Source: Jiulongibacter sp024742395 (GTDB lineage: Bacteria > Bacteroidota > Bacteroidia > Cytophagales > Spirosomataceae). From it: DNA of 64,000 nt. The translations under genes and the position numbers were made by a program. Positions 1 to 8,033 of the stretch are shown one piece after another. Below the pieces are notes generated by a model. That model was given only the letters and a program-made list of their open reading frames with translations, was not told the origin of the DNA and searched no databases. The stretch lies in contig OZ252236.1 in assembly GCA_965249455.1 (NCBI GenBank), positions 1,054,001-1,118,000 on the forward strand, given 5' to 3'. Positions within the stretch are counted from its first letter, which is position 1. Each line of letters opens with the position of its first letter.

Positions 1-568
1 CGTCATTTTTATATAAATAAGAGAAAGGAAAAATCTGACTGATACACTTAATGCTCCAGTAAGCCAGTGGATGCCGGTGAAGATCATTGATGATAAACCC
101 TATACTAGAGTGCTTATTAGCCCATGTCAAGTAATGCTGTATTTGTTCTTCGTTTAAATGATGTGTAAAAAGTGAACATGTAATAATATCAAAATCTTCA
201 TAAACCAGTTCATAAGGTTTTTCAATGAAACTTACTCCTTCAAATTCGGTCAAAGTTTCTTTTGCATAGTTTATACAGACAGGATTTAAGTCAATGCCGG
301 TAATTTTGACTTTATACTCTTTACTCTTTAAATATCGGAGCATCACCAACATGGCGTCTCCACCTCCACAGGCTACGTCTGCTATATGTATTACTTTGTT
401 TTTGTCTTTAGGTAGTATCTTTTTTAAAGCCTTTAAAGTGGCCTTATGTCCGCCTAAATATTGATTGGTCAGCTTTAATTCAAGGAGATTTTTCCTAAAG
501 TCTTTTTGGTTGAATTGCCCCAAATCCATTAACTCTTTTTCGTATGACCTTTTGCTGAAATCAGGCAT
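1..568 (-). CDS. Class I SAM-dependent methyltransferase (3' end cut by window)
   Basis: The reading frame stays open from the ATG at 568 to the window edge (189 codons), so the C-terminus is missing. Residues about 60-70 read ADVACGGGDAM, the glycine-rich SAM-binding motif I; an acidic motif II (GIDLNP) follows, and ITCSLFTHHL fits the motif IV region. This is the UbiE/Methyltransf_11-like fold. Its ATG overlaps the end of the upstream prenyltransferase by 8 bp, so the two are probably translationally coupled. Beside a type III polyketide synthase, the likely substrate is a polyketide-derived phenol or quinone; that is inference from context. Start and family are secure, substrate is not. 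Confidence 0.85.
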   Translation of the reverse strand, partial: MPDFSKRSYEKELMDLGQFNQKDFRKNLLELKLTNQYLGGHKATLKALKKILPKDKNKVIHIADVACGGGDAMLVMLRYLKSKEYKVKITGIDLNPVCINYAKETLTEFEGVSFIEKPYELVYEDFDIITCSLFTHHLNEEQIQHYLTWANKHSSIGFIINDLHRHPLAYWSIKCISQIFPFSYLYKND

Positions 569-1418
569 GTTTTAAGATTATTAATGTTAGAAAAGCTGCA
601 TTTAAACAAATTGAAGCCAAAATATTCATTCTCATGGTGTTTTTGAAACTTGCGGCTGCATGATCTTTTTTACAAGCACGTTTCCACCATTGCATATAAA
701 CCAGAACAGGAAGCATGAACAGAATGAAAAAACCAAAATGAAGCAAGGGCAATAAAAGGTACAGGGCTATGATGGCCGCAGCCACATGGATTTCGCTAAA
801 AAGAAGTGTTTTTGAAACGCCTAAGCGGGCACTTAAGGATATGATGCCATCTTTTGCGTCACTTTTATGCTGATAAATCTGGGTGATAGGATAGCTCCCG
901 CCTAACAATAGAAAGGCAAAAATACTGCTTAAAATGAGAGGCGGGTTTGTAAAAGATAGCTCTCCGCCAGACACTGAATACGCTAGCCAAAGGATAATAA
1001 CACCTTGAAAGAAGGCAATGATAAAATAGCTAAGTATGGCTCGTTTTTTTAGTCTGATTAACCTGGAGCTGTAGGCTCTGCTAAACAGAATATAAAGTAA
1101 AATTAGCACACCAAATGTAAGGCCAATTGAAAAGGCTAAAACCACAGCTATTAAATCAAAAAACAAAGAGAGAAAGAAAAGAAGTCTGTTAGGCGGAGGT
1201 GGCTTTTCAATGCCGCCAATGGCTTCTTCGTCTTTGTCTTCATGACTGTTGTAGCCATTGCTGGCAGGGTATACCAGAAAGTGAAGTAGAAAGAAAGCCA
1301 GGAAATAGTCCCTTGAAAAAGGAGCCGATCCGAGATATGTTCCGAAAAGGAAAATGGGTAGTAAAAAGAAAGAAAATGGAAATCTGAGTAGAATAATGGC
1401 GTCTTTTAGAGACTTCAT
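561..1418 (-). CDS. UbiA-family membrane prenyltransferase
   Basis: 285 residues and strongly hydrophobic, with about eight to nine predicted membrane helices. Two aspartate-rich loops expected of UbiA enzymes are visible: NSHEDKDEE near residue 57 and KSDAKDGIISL near residue 188. In this family they hold Mg2+ and the prenyl diphosphate. The enzyme would attach an isoprenoid chain to an aromatic or quinone acceptor at the inner membrane. It overlaps the downstream methyltransferase by 8 bp and is divergent, with a 106-bp gap, from the type III polyketide synthase. This suggests the synthase makes the aromatic acceptor. MenA or UbiA of respiratory quinone synthesis is possible but fits the neighbours less well. 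Confidence 0.85.
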   Translation of the reverse strand: MKSLKDAIILLRFPFSFFLLPIFLFGTYLGSAPFSRDYFLAFFLLHFLVYPASNGYNSHEDKDEEAIGGIEKPPPPNRLLFFLSLFFDLIAVVLAFSIGLTFGVLILLYILFSRAYSSRLIRLKKRAILSYFIIAFFQGVIILWLAYSVSGGELSFTNPPLILSSIFAFLLLGGSYPITQIYQHKSDAKDGIISLSARLGVSKTLLFSEIHVAAAIIALYLLLPLLHFGFFILFMLPVLVYMQWWKRACKKDHAAASFKNTMRMNILASICLNAAFLTLIILKHA

Positions 1419-1524
1419 GGGCGGGGCTGCTAATAATTAAAATGTACGATTTTACTTCCTGAAAGATACCTTTCACTACCTTTTCCGTACTTTAAAGATA
1501 CGCGAAGTTTATTCTCAAAGACCA

Positions 1525-2565
1525 ATGGCCTATCTTAATCATATTCAAACAGCGGAAGCACCTTATGAGTACCCGCAAAACCTTATGGCCGATTGGTTAC
1601 TGGATGGCATTGAGCCAGTAGCACGCCGAAAATATAAATGGTTGTTAACTCATGCAGGAATAGAAACCAGAAGGTGTGTATTGCCAGACTTTATTCCAGA
1701 TTATGGCATTAAAGAACTTTACAAGACTTCTGGTTCGCCGGGAATTAAAGAACGAATGCAACTTTTCGATCGGAAATCAGAGGAGTTGATTGGCAGTTTT
1801 AAGGAGAAGTTTTTTGATCAAATAGCTAAATCTCATGCAGAAGTTACTCATTTAATCACTGTAAGCTGCACGGGTATTTCGGCTCCCGGGCTGGATTTTA
1901 AAATGCAGCAGTTTCTTTCTTTGAGTCCTAATGTTTTCAGATTTAGTATCAATTTTATGGGATGCTATGCCGCCTTTCATGCTTTGAAATTGGCTAAAAT
2001 TATTTGTGATTCAGAAAGTAAAGCAAAAGTGCTTATTGTGGATATTGAACTTTGTTCCTTGCATTTTCAAACAGGACATTCAGAGGATGAGATTTTGGCC
2101 AACGGGCTTTTTGCAGATGGTGCGGCTATGGCATTGGTATCAAATGAAAAGAGAGGGCTGCAATTGAAAAGCTTTTTTCAAAGAACTGCAGAGAATACCG
2201 CCGATCAAATGGCTTGGAGCCTGAGTGGCCATCAGTTTGAAATGAGACTTTCTACCTATGTGCCAGATGTTCTTTCCTTAAACATTTCCTCTTTTCTCTC
2301 TGATAATTTCAAGGAAGAAATCAATGATTACGCTATACACCCGGGGGGTAAGAAAATATTGGAAGAATGCGGAAAGTCATTAGCCATAGCTCCGGAATAT
2401 TTGAGGGAATCAGAGATGGTTTTGGCTAAATATGGCAACATGTCTTCTGTTACTATACTGTATGTATTGAAAGAAAAAATGAAGAAGCTCAAGACTGGCA
2501 ACATCTTCGCAGCTTCCTTTGGTCCCGGCTTAACTATGGAAGGAGGAATCTTATCCTATTCCTAG
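1525..2565 (+). CDS. Type III polyketide synthase (chalcone/stilbene synthase family)
   Basis: 346 residues, normal for a bacterial type III synthase. The catalytic triad is readable: Cys147 in NFMGCYAAF, His272 in AIHPGG and Asn305 in YGNMSS, and the C-terminal SFGPGLTMEG matches the family GFGPG signature. Such enzymes extend an acyl-CoA starter with malonyl-CoA and cyclise the product to resorcinols, pyrones or phloroglucinols; starter and product cannot be read here. It faces away from the prenyltransferase/methyltransferase pair and its last 15 bp overlap the convergent permease gene. A malonyl-CoA-supplying operon lies about 2.8 kb downstream. FabH (KAS III) is excluded by the MGCYA and GFGPG-type motifs. 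Confidence 0.93.
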   Translation: MAYLNHIQTAEAPYEYPQNLMADWLLDGIEPVARRKYKWLLTHAGIETRRCVLPDFIPDYGIKELYKTSGSPGIKERMQLFDRKSEELIGSFKEKFFDQIAKSHAEVTHLITVSCTGISAPGLDFKMQQFLSLSPNVFRFSINFMGCYAAFHALKLAKIICDSESKAKVLIVDIELCSLHFQTGHSEDEILANGLFADGAAMALVSNEKRGLQLKSFFQRTAENTADQMAWSLSGHQFEMRLSTYVPDVLSLNISSFLSDNFKEEINDYAIHPGGKKILEECGKSLAIAPEYLRESEMVLAKYGNMSSVTILYVLKEKMKKLKTGNIFAASFGPGLTMEGGILSYS

Positions 2566-3441
2566 TTCCTGATAAGAGAGCAGAACAATGGCCAGCAAGC
2601 CCAAGGCGAGCCCTACTTTATTCAATAAACTCAGCTGCTCTTTAAAGAAAAAGATCCCTATGGTGGCTGAAACTAAGATTACGCCCATGTTGTATATTGG
2701 ATAAACGAACGCACCGCTATTGCCGAATGCTGTCAGGCATAAAATTAAAAAATAGAAGGAAAGGAAGTTTGGTATCCCCAAGCTTATGCTCGCAATAATG
2801 TTTTTCAGCCTTAAACCTTCCTTAAATTTAAGGTATCTGTAAAGTAGTAGTAGCATACCGCTGACTTGTGCCCCTAGCACCATAACTAAGGTGACAGGAA
2901 TGACCAGTTCGGGGTTCGGGATAAACTTAAGATTGATGTAGTTGATGGCAGAATTTGTAATGCCATACATGACAAAAACGGCCAATGGAAGGTAAAGAGA
3001 TCTTTTGTCAAAACGCTTCTCTGGTTTTTTATAAGTAGAGAGACCTACTGCGGCTACTGCCAGACATAAACCAAGAATATTGTAAAAGTCAAACTCTTTT
3101 GATTGAGTGTTGTATAACAATAGACTGGCAAGAACCGGAATAACCAGAGAAAGGTTGTTTGCCAGAGAGGTGGCTGTCATGCCTGCCTTTTGAGTACTTA
3201 AGCCTGACAAAATAAAGGTAATAATAAAGCCTATTCCCAAAGCTAAACAATACCAGGTCCAGTTTTGACTAAGGTCAAAGTGAAAGCTTTGTCCGTCAGG
3301 AATTAAAAGAAAACCCAAAATGAAACAGGCTGTATAATTCAGGCCAATGGCCTGAGCGGTATTGATGTCAAACCTTGGGAAGATTCTGAAATTGACCAAT
3401 AAGATTACCGAAAGAAATATGCTAATGATTAGATAAAGCAT
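2551..3441 (-). CDS. DMT-superfamily (EamA-like) permease
   Basis: 296 residues from the ATG at 3441; a TTG nine bases further upstream is a weaker start. The protein is hydrophobic throughout, with about ten membrane segments in two halves, the arrangement of drug/metabolite transporters. A positively charged loop (KKPEKRFDKRS) separates the halves, and the second half contains the PIYNMGVILVSA stretch usual near the end of EamA domains. The substrate cannot be predicted. The 3' end overlaps the polyketide synthase by 15 bp tail to tail, so a role in exporting the polyketide product is possible, but position alone supports it. Confidence 0.8.
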   Translation of the reverse strand: MLYLIISIFLSVILLVNFRIFPRFDINTAQAIGLNYTACFILGFLLIPDGQSFHFDLSQNWTWYCLALGIGFIITFILSGLSTQKAGMTATSLANNLSLVIPVLASLLLYNTQSKEFDFYNILGLCLAVAAVGLSTYKKPEKRFDKRSLYLPLAVFVMYGITNSAINYINLKFIPNPELVIPVTLVMVLGAQVSGMLLLLYRYLKFKEGLRLKNIIASISLGIPNFLSFYFLILCLTAFGNSGAFVYPIYNMGVILVSATIGIFFFKEQLSLLNKVGLALGLLAIVLLSYQELGIG

Positions 3442-3514
3442 GCTGGGCAAGGGAAATTTAACTTCTGAATTAAAGATGCAGAAGAAAATTTACTTTTTTA
3501 ACTCAAGGCCTGTT

Positions 3515-4405
3515 TTAGTATCCAAAGTTCTTCAACTTATCCTTTTTTACCCTCCAGTCTGACTCCACTTTGATGTACTGTTGAAGAAATATTTTCTTTT
3601 GAAAAAACTCTTCCATGGCCAACCTTGCCTCGGTACCCACCTTTTTAATTCTTTCTCCTTTGTGACCTAAAAGAATGGCTCTTTGACTGGGTCTTTCTAC
3701 ATAAATTTCAGCGTAGATTCTGATGATATCTTCTTCTTCTTTGAACTCAGTTATGACCACTTCACAGCTGTAGGGTATCTCCTTTTTATAGTTAGTAAGA
3801 ATTTTCTCACGCAAGATTTCTGCTCCGAAAAAGCGTTCTGGCTTATCAGTTAGAGCGTCTTTAGGGAAATATGGCGGATGTACCGGTAATAATTGAATGA
3901 CCGTTTCTAATACCTTTTCTACTCCATCACCATTAAGAGCCGAAATGGTCAGAATTTCTCTGGGATTAAGAATACTTTTCCAATGCTCAGTTTTCTCTTG
4001 AATCTGCTCCTCAGTTGCCAGGTCTATTTTATTGATAATCAAAAGCACCGGAGCGTCATTTCTTCCTAGTTTGGCAATGACATCCTCTTCATCATATTTC
4101 TCAAATATATCAGTAACAAACAAAACCACATCGGCATCTTCAAGGGAGCCATGAACAAACTCCATCATGCTGTTATGAAGTTCATACATCGGTTTAATTA
4201 TGCCAGGTGTATCAGAATAAACCAACTGAAACTCCTGACCATTGTGCTCACCATTTACAATTCCCATGATACGGTGACGGGTGGTTTGAGCTTTCGAGGT
4301 GATGATGGATAATCTCTCACCCACCAATTGATTCATCAAGGTACTTTTACCCACATTGGGCTTGCCGATGATGCTGATAAAACCTGCTTTATGGTTATTG
4401 TTCAT
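3515..4405 (-). CDS. era: GTPase Era
   Basis: 296 residues, full length. The N-terminal GTPase domain shows the P-loop GKPNVGKS (G1, from about residue 15), DTPG (G3), NKID (G4) and a SAL motif (G5). The C-terminal half carries the KH RNA-binding domain, with the characteristic LLGHKGERIKKVGTEAR stretch. Era binds the 3' end of 16S rRNA and helps 30S subunit assembly, linking it to cell-cycle progress. It is followed by no obvious partner gene. The upstream neighbour (cold-shock protein) is on the same strand about 120 bp away. The identification is firm. Confidence 0.98.
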   Translation of the reverse strand: MNNNHKAGFISIIGKPNVGKSTLMNQLVGERLSIITSKAQTTRHRIMGIVNGEHNGQEFQLVYSDTPGIIKPMYELHNSMMEFVHGSLEDADVVLFVTDIFEKYDEEDVIAKLGRNDAPVLLIINKIDLATEEQIQEKTEHWKSILNPREILTISALNGDGVEKVLETVIQLLPVHPPYFPKDALTDKPERFFGAEILREKILTNYKKEIPYSCEVVITEFKEEEDIIRIYAEIYVERPSQRAILLGHKGERIKKVGTEARLAMEEFFQKKIFLQQYIKVESDWRVKKDKLKNFGY

Positions 4406-4524
4406 TTGTTATCTATTAAGCTTTTAGCTGCTTATAAATAAAGAAAGGTAGTGTAGATGATACACGACCTTTTCCTTTCGACATCTAATGTCTAATATAG
4501 TAAATTCCTTTTGGACTTTGAAGA

Positions 4525-4980
4525 TTAAGGTTTTGGTACCTTTTTCACTTCTACGGCATTCATTCCTTTCATTCCTTTTTCAAGATCGAAACTCACGAAA
4601 TCACCTTCCTGAATATCTTCAAGTGTTCCGTTAATATGCACAAAGTACTTCTCTTGAGTATCTTTCTCTTTGATAAAGCCAAAACCCTTGTCATGGTTAA
4701 AGAATTCTACTCTTCCGGTTCTGATAGCTGGCTCGCCATCATCTTCCTGACGGGGTATGCCAATTTCTATACTCTTGGCATTTATTTTCTTCTTCTTAGT
4801 AGGATCGGGAGGAGTATCGGTAATCATACCGTTCTCATCTACATAGGCAATCATGCTGTCAAGATCACCACTTGATTTGTTTGCTTTTCTTTCCTCGCGT
4901 TTCGCAAGTTTGTCTTGTTTCTTTCTAAGACGTTTTTTCTCTTTCTCTTTCTTATTAAATGTTTCTTGCGATTTCGCCAT
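4525..4980 (-). CDS. Cold-shock-domain protein with basic N-terminal extension
   Basis: 151 residues. The first 35 are almost all Lys, Arg and Glu, probably a charged helix that contacts RNA or the ribosome. The C-terminal 65 residues form a cold-shock OB fold with both RNA-binding motifs, KGFGFI (RNP1) and YFVHI (RNP2). Single-domain CspA proteins are about 70 residues, so this is the longer form common in Bacteroidota. Likely role: a single-stranded RNA chaperone in the cytoplasm. It lies just downstream of the initiator tRNA but is separated from it by a strong terminator, so it probably has its own promoter. Confidence 0.9.
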   Translation of the reverse strand: MAKSQETFNKKEKEKKRLRKKQDKLAKREERKANKSSGDLDSMIAYVDENGMITDTPPDPTKKKKINAKSIEIGIPRQEDDGEPAIRTGRVEFFNHDKGFGFIKEKDTQEKYFVHINGTLEDIQEGDFVSFDLEKGMKGMNAVEVKKVPKP

Positions 4981-5051
4981 ACTGAGTGTTTAATTGGAAA
5001 ATAAGCCCGATCCGTGTAGTGTCTGACAAAGCTTTTTATCGCTTTTAAAAC

Positions 5052-5076
5052 AAAAAAAGGGAACCGAATGGTTCCC
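5052..5076 (-). terminator. Rho-independent terminator of the initiator tRNA
   Basis: On the minus strand a perfect 7-bp stem (GGGAACC / GGTTCCC) with a 4-base loop is followed directly by seven T residues. It begins four bases after the tRNA discriminator base, so it ends the tRNA transcript before the cold-shock gene. Confidence 0.9.
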
Positions 5077-5080
5077 TTAG

Positions 5081-5153
<73 letters not shown>

Positions 5154-5164
5154 ATATCGGATTG

Positions 5165-5195
5165 CAAAAGTACGAAAATATTTACCCTTTCCAAA
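5165..5195 (-). promoter_or_regulatory. Bacteroidota-type promoter of tRNA-fMet
   Basis: Reading the minus strand, TTTG (5195-5192) is followed after exactly 19 bases by TACTTTTG (5172-5165), a full match to the known Bacteroidota primary-sigma consensus TTTG-N19-21-TAnnTTTG. The -7 box ends 11 bases before the tRNA 5' end, a proper distance for a short leader. It is the clearest promoter in the window. Confidence 0.85.
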
Positions 5196-5347
5196 GTTTT
5201 GTGGGTTTATAATTGAATTATTTTAAGAATTATGTTTTATGAATGCTCTTTTACTCTATTAGATAGGGGTTTAAGAAAAAATATTGCAGGATGTAACCTT
5301 AATAAATTTCTTAAATTGCCCGCCAATAAACTTTAATAACCTATTCT

Positions 5348-6814
5348 ATGATTCCAATTATTCAGCAGGCCTCTGAATATTCCTCACGTGCAGCTATAAA
5401 ATGTCAAGGTCAATCGTACACCTATCAAAACCTTTTGAAAAAGTCAGAATCGATTGCTCATCTGTTATTAGGTGGTAAAAATGATCTGAATGAAAAAAGG
5501 ATCGCCTTTATTGTCTTGCCAGGATTTGATTATGTTGCGGTGCAATGGGGAATCTGGCGGGCTGGCGGTATTGCGGTACCTCTTTGCGTAAAGCATCCAT
5601 TCGAATCATTGAAATATGTAATAGAAGATACTGCAGCAAGTGCTTTAATCTATCATCCAGATTTTTCAGAATTGATTTCTCCATTCCATTCTAAGGATGA
5701 TTTACGTATGATTAATTCTGATAGTATTGATGAAATCACCGGAAGTCTTCCTGAAATAGATTCAGCCAGAAGGGCGATGATTCTTTATACAAGTGGAACC
5801 ACCGGCTCACCGAAAGGCGTGGTGAGTACGCATGATATTATAGAAGCACAAATCCAGTCTTTAGTTTCAGCATGGGAGTGGACAAAAGAAGATCATATTT
5901 TAAATGTACTACCGCTGCACCATATACATGGCATTCTGAACGCTACTTGCACACCTTTGCGTGTAGGTGCCTGTGTGGAGTTCCTTCCGAAATTTGACAC
6001 AGCAGAGGTTTTTAATGCCTTTTCTGCGGGCGAAGTAAATGTGTTTATGGCTGTTCCCACAATTTATTACAAGTTGGTGGCCAGTTATTCATCAGCCGAG
6101 CTTAGTGAACAAGAGTTAATTTCAACGGCTTTGAAGAAATTTAGATTGATGATTTCTGGTTCTGCGGCCCTGCCAATCACCGTTTTGGAGCAATGGAAGC
6201 AAATTAGTGGTCATACGCTGCTGGAAAGATACGGAATGACTGAAATTGGCATGGCAATCAGTAATCCTTACAAAGGCGAAAGAAAGCCAGGTTTTATTGG
6301 GCAGGCATTGCCCAAGGTGAAGGTTAGGTTAGAAATGGAAGAAGGCAGTGAGGAAAAGGCCGGTGAGATTCAAATTAAAGGACCCAATGTATTTTTAGAG
6401 TATTGGGGAAGACCGGAAGCCACAAAAGAGACTTTCACAGATGATGGTTGGTTTATGACTGGCGATGTAGCTGTTTTTGAAGAAGGAGCTTATCGGATTT
6501 TGGGTAGAAATTCAGTAGACATAATAAAATCTGGAGGATATAAGATCTCTGCTCTGGAAATTGAGGAAGTATTAAGGAAGTTTGATGGAATTAATGATTG
6601 TGGGGTCATTGGTTTGCCTGATGAAGAGTGGGGCGAAATCATTGGGGCTTGCATTGTAGGTCAGGAAGATTCAGTAGATATGCCTGCATTAAATAGTTAT
6701 CTGAGAGAGAAACTTCCAAATTATAAAATCCCAAGAAAATATATTTTCAAAGAAGATCTGCCAAGAAATGTTATGGGTAAGGTCACGAAAAAAGAACTGA
6801 AGAACTGGTTTTAA
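5348..6814 (+). CDS. matB: Malonyl-CoA synthetase (MatB/ACSF3-like AMP-forming ligase)
   Basis: 488 residues, the length of MatB and shorter than fatty-acyl ligases. It carries the AMP-binding P-loop YTSGTTGSPKG (residues about 147-157), the adenylate motif RYGMTEIGM and the C-terminal hinge and catalytic lysine region (GKVTKKELK). The segments LPLHHIHGILNATCTPLR and EFLPKFD match those I recall from malonyl-CoA synthetases rather than acetate or long-chain enzymes. It would convert malonate, ATP and CoA to malonyl-CoA in the cytoplasm. The two genes that follow encode the malonate carrier MadLM at 10-bp and 1-bp gaps, which supports the substrate strongly. No malonyl-CoA decarboxylase gene is adjacent. 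Confidence 0.9.
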   Translation: MIPIIQQASEYSSRAAIKCQGQSYTYQNLLKKSESIAHLLLGGKNDLNEKRIAFIVLPGFDYVAVQWGIWRAGGIAVPLCVKHPFESLKYVIEDTAASALIYHPDFSELISPFHSKDDLRMINSDSIDEITGSLPEIDSARRAMILYTSGTTGSPKGVVSTHDIIEAQIQSLVSAWEWTKEDHILNVLPLHHIHGILNATCTPLRVGACVEFLPKFDTAEVFNAFSAGEVNVFMAVPTIYYKLVASYSSAELSEQELISTALKKFRLMISGSAALPITVLEQWKQISGHTLLERYGMTEIGMAISNPYKGERKPGFIGQALPKVKVRLEMEEGSEEKAGEIQIKGPNVFLEYWGRPEATKETFTDDGWFMTGDVAVFEEGAYRILGRNSVDIIKSGGYKISALEIEEVLRKFDGINDCGVIGLPDEEWGEIIGACIVGQEDSVDMPALNSYLREKLPNYKIPRKYIFKEDLPRNVMGKVTKKELKNWF

Positions 6815-6824
6815 TGACAACAGA

Positions 6825-7193
6825 ATGAAAATATACGGAGTGGCTCTTTTGGCCTTTTGTTATCTGGTAGGCAAGTATCTGGGTTTAACCTTAGGTAAGC
6901 TTATTGGAATTGATGGAGATGTAGGTGGAGTAGGTTTTGCCATGGTTTTATTAATTGCCCTTAGTTTAGGGCTCAAAAAAAAGAATTGGTTTGAAGATGA
7001 ATCTGAGAAAGGAATTCTTTTTTGGAGCTCAATGTATATCCCCGTTGTGGTGGCCATGGCCTCCATATTGAATGTCAAAGCGGCAATTTCAGGAGGCTGG
7101 GTAGCTCTTATAGTAGGTGTAGTGGTTACAATTAGCTCCTTTTTATTAGTTCCGATGATTTCAAAAATAGGTCAAAAGGAGAGGGCTAAATAA
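6825..7193 (+). CDS. madL: Malonate transporter subunit MadL
   Basis: 122 residues with about four membrane helices. The N-terminal GKYLGLTLGKLIGIDGDVGG stretch and the overall size match the small subunit MadL of the sodium-malonate symporter first described in Malonomonas rubra. MadL works only with MadM, which follows after a single base pair. Together they would import malonate across the inner membrane with sodium for the malonyl-CoA synthetase encoded just upstream. The assignment rests on recalled family sequence plus the diagnostic gene pair. Confidence 0.9.
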   Translation: MKIYGVALLAFCYLVGKYLGLTLGKLIGIDGDVGGVGFAMVLLIALSLGLKKKNWFEDESEKGILFWSSMYIPVVVAMASILNVKAAISGGWVALIVGVVVTISSFLLVPMISKIGQKERAK

Positions 7194-7194
7194 T

Positions 7195-7941
7195 ATGGAA
7201 CTACTCGAGCAGCTGATTGGTAAAAATGGATTAGTCTTTTCCTTCTTTTTGGTGGGTGGAATTATGCTTCTCTCTTTTTGGCTTTCAAATAAGGTATTAA
7301 ATAAGAAAATTCCGGGCGTAGCTCTGGCTATTTTAGTAGGACTGGGTCTGGCAGCTTTTGGCGGGGAAAAGGGTGTCTCTGATATCCCAATTTTTGCTGG
7401 TATGGCCGTTTTAGGTGGCTCTATGCTCAGAGACTTCACTGTGGTAGCTACTGCAATGGGCGTTAATATTCACAAAATTAAGCAAGCCGGCCTGGCAGGA
7501 GTAATCGCATTACTGTTAGGAGTAACTTTCTCCTTCTTTTTAGGGGTTTTAATTGCTTTTGCAATGGGGTACTATGATGCATTAAGTTTAACGACAATTG
7601 GAGCCGGGGCCTGTACATACATAGTAGGTCCCATTACAGGAGCAGCCTTAGGGGCAAGTTCAGATGTGATTGCTTTGAGTATAGCTATAGGAGTTATCAA
7701 AACAATTGTTACTACTATAATGACTCCTTTAATTGCAGCAAGAATTGGCTTGGACAATCCGCATTCGGCTATCGTATTTGGAGGATTGTTAGGTACCTCA
7801 AGCGGAGTAACCGCGGGACTGGCAGCCACTGATCCTAAACTGGTGCCTTATGGTGCTCTTTCTGCAACTTTCTACACAGGTGTAGGTTGTTTGTTATGCC
7901 CTTCCATATTTTTTCTGGTTGTAAGGGCCTTTTTCGGGTAG
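7195..7941 (+). CDS. madM: Malonate transporter subunit MadM
   Basis: 248 residues, very hydrophobic, with about eight membrane segments, the normal length of MadM (about 250). Glycine-rich conserved stretches such as LGGSMLRDFTVVATAMG and GAGACTYIVGPITGAALGA are typical. It forms the sodium-malonate carrier with MadL, whose gene ends one base before this start. The three genes from 5348 to 7941 form one operon for malonate import and activation. The next gene, a sugar symporter, has a likely promoter of its own. Confidence 0.92.
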   Translation: MELLEQLIGKNGLVFSFFLVGGIMLLSFWLSNKVLNKKIPGVALAILVGLGLAAFGGEKGVSDIPIFAGMAVLGGSMLRDFTVVATAMGVNIHKIKQAGLAGVIALLLGVTFSFFLGVLIAFAMGYYDALSLTTIGAGACTYIVGPITGAALGASSDVIALSIAIGVIKTIVTTIMTPLIAARIGLDNPHSAIVFGGLLGTSSGVTAGLAATDPKLVPYGALSATFYTGVGCLLCPSIFFLVVRAFFG

Positions 7942-7982
7942 CCAAGCGATATTATTTATCTTTCATATTCTGATGGGAATAG

Positions 7983-7990
7983 TATATTTG
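7983..7990 (+). promoter_or_regulatory. Candidate -7 box before the sodium/sugar symporter
   Basis: TATATTTG fits the Bacteroidota -7 consensus TAnnTTTG and lies 43 bases before the start codon at 8034. No convincing TTTG is visible 19-21 bases upstream, so this is a tentative site. Confidence 0.4.
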
Positions 7991-8033
7991 TTCAATTAAT
8001 TACTATTCAAACCTTATTTAATAATACTAACCT

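Noticed and set aside
1525..2565. FabH-like beta-ketoacyl-ACP synthase III
   Set aside because: The Cys-His-Asn triad context (MGCYA, YGNMSS, FGPG) is that of type III polyketide synthases.
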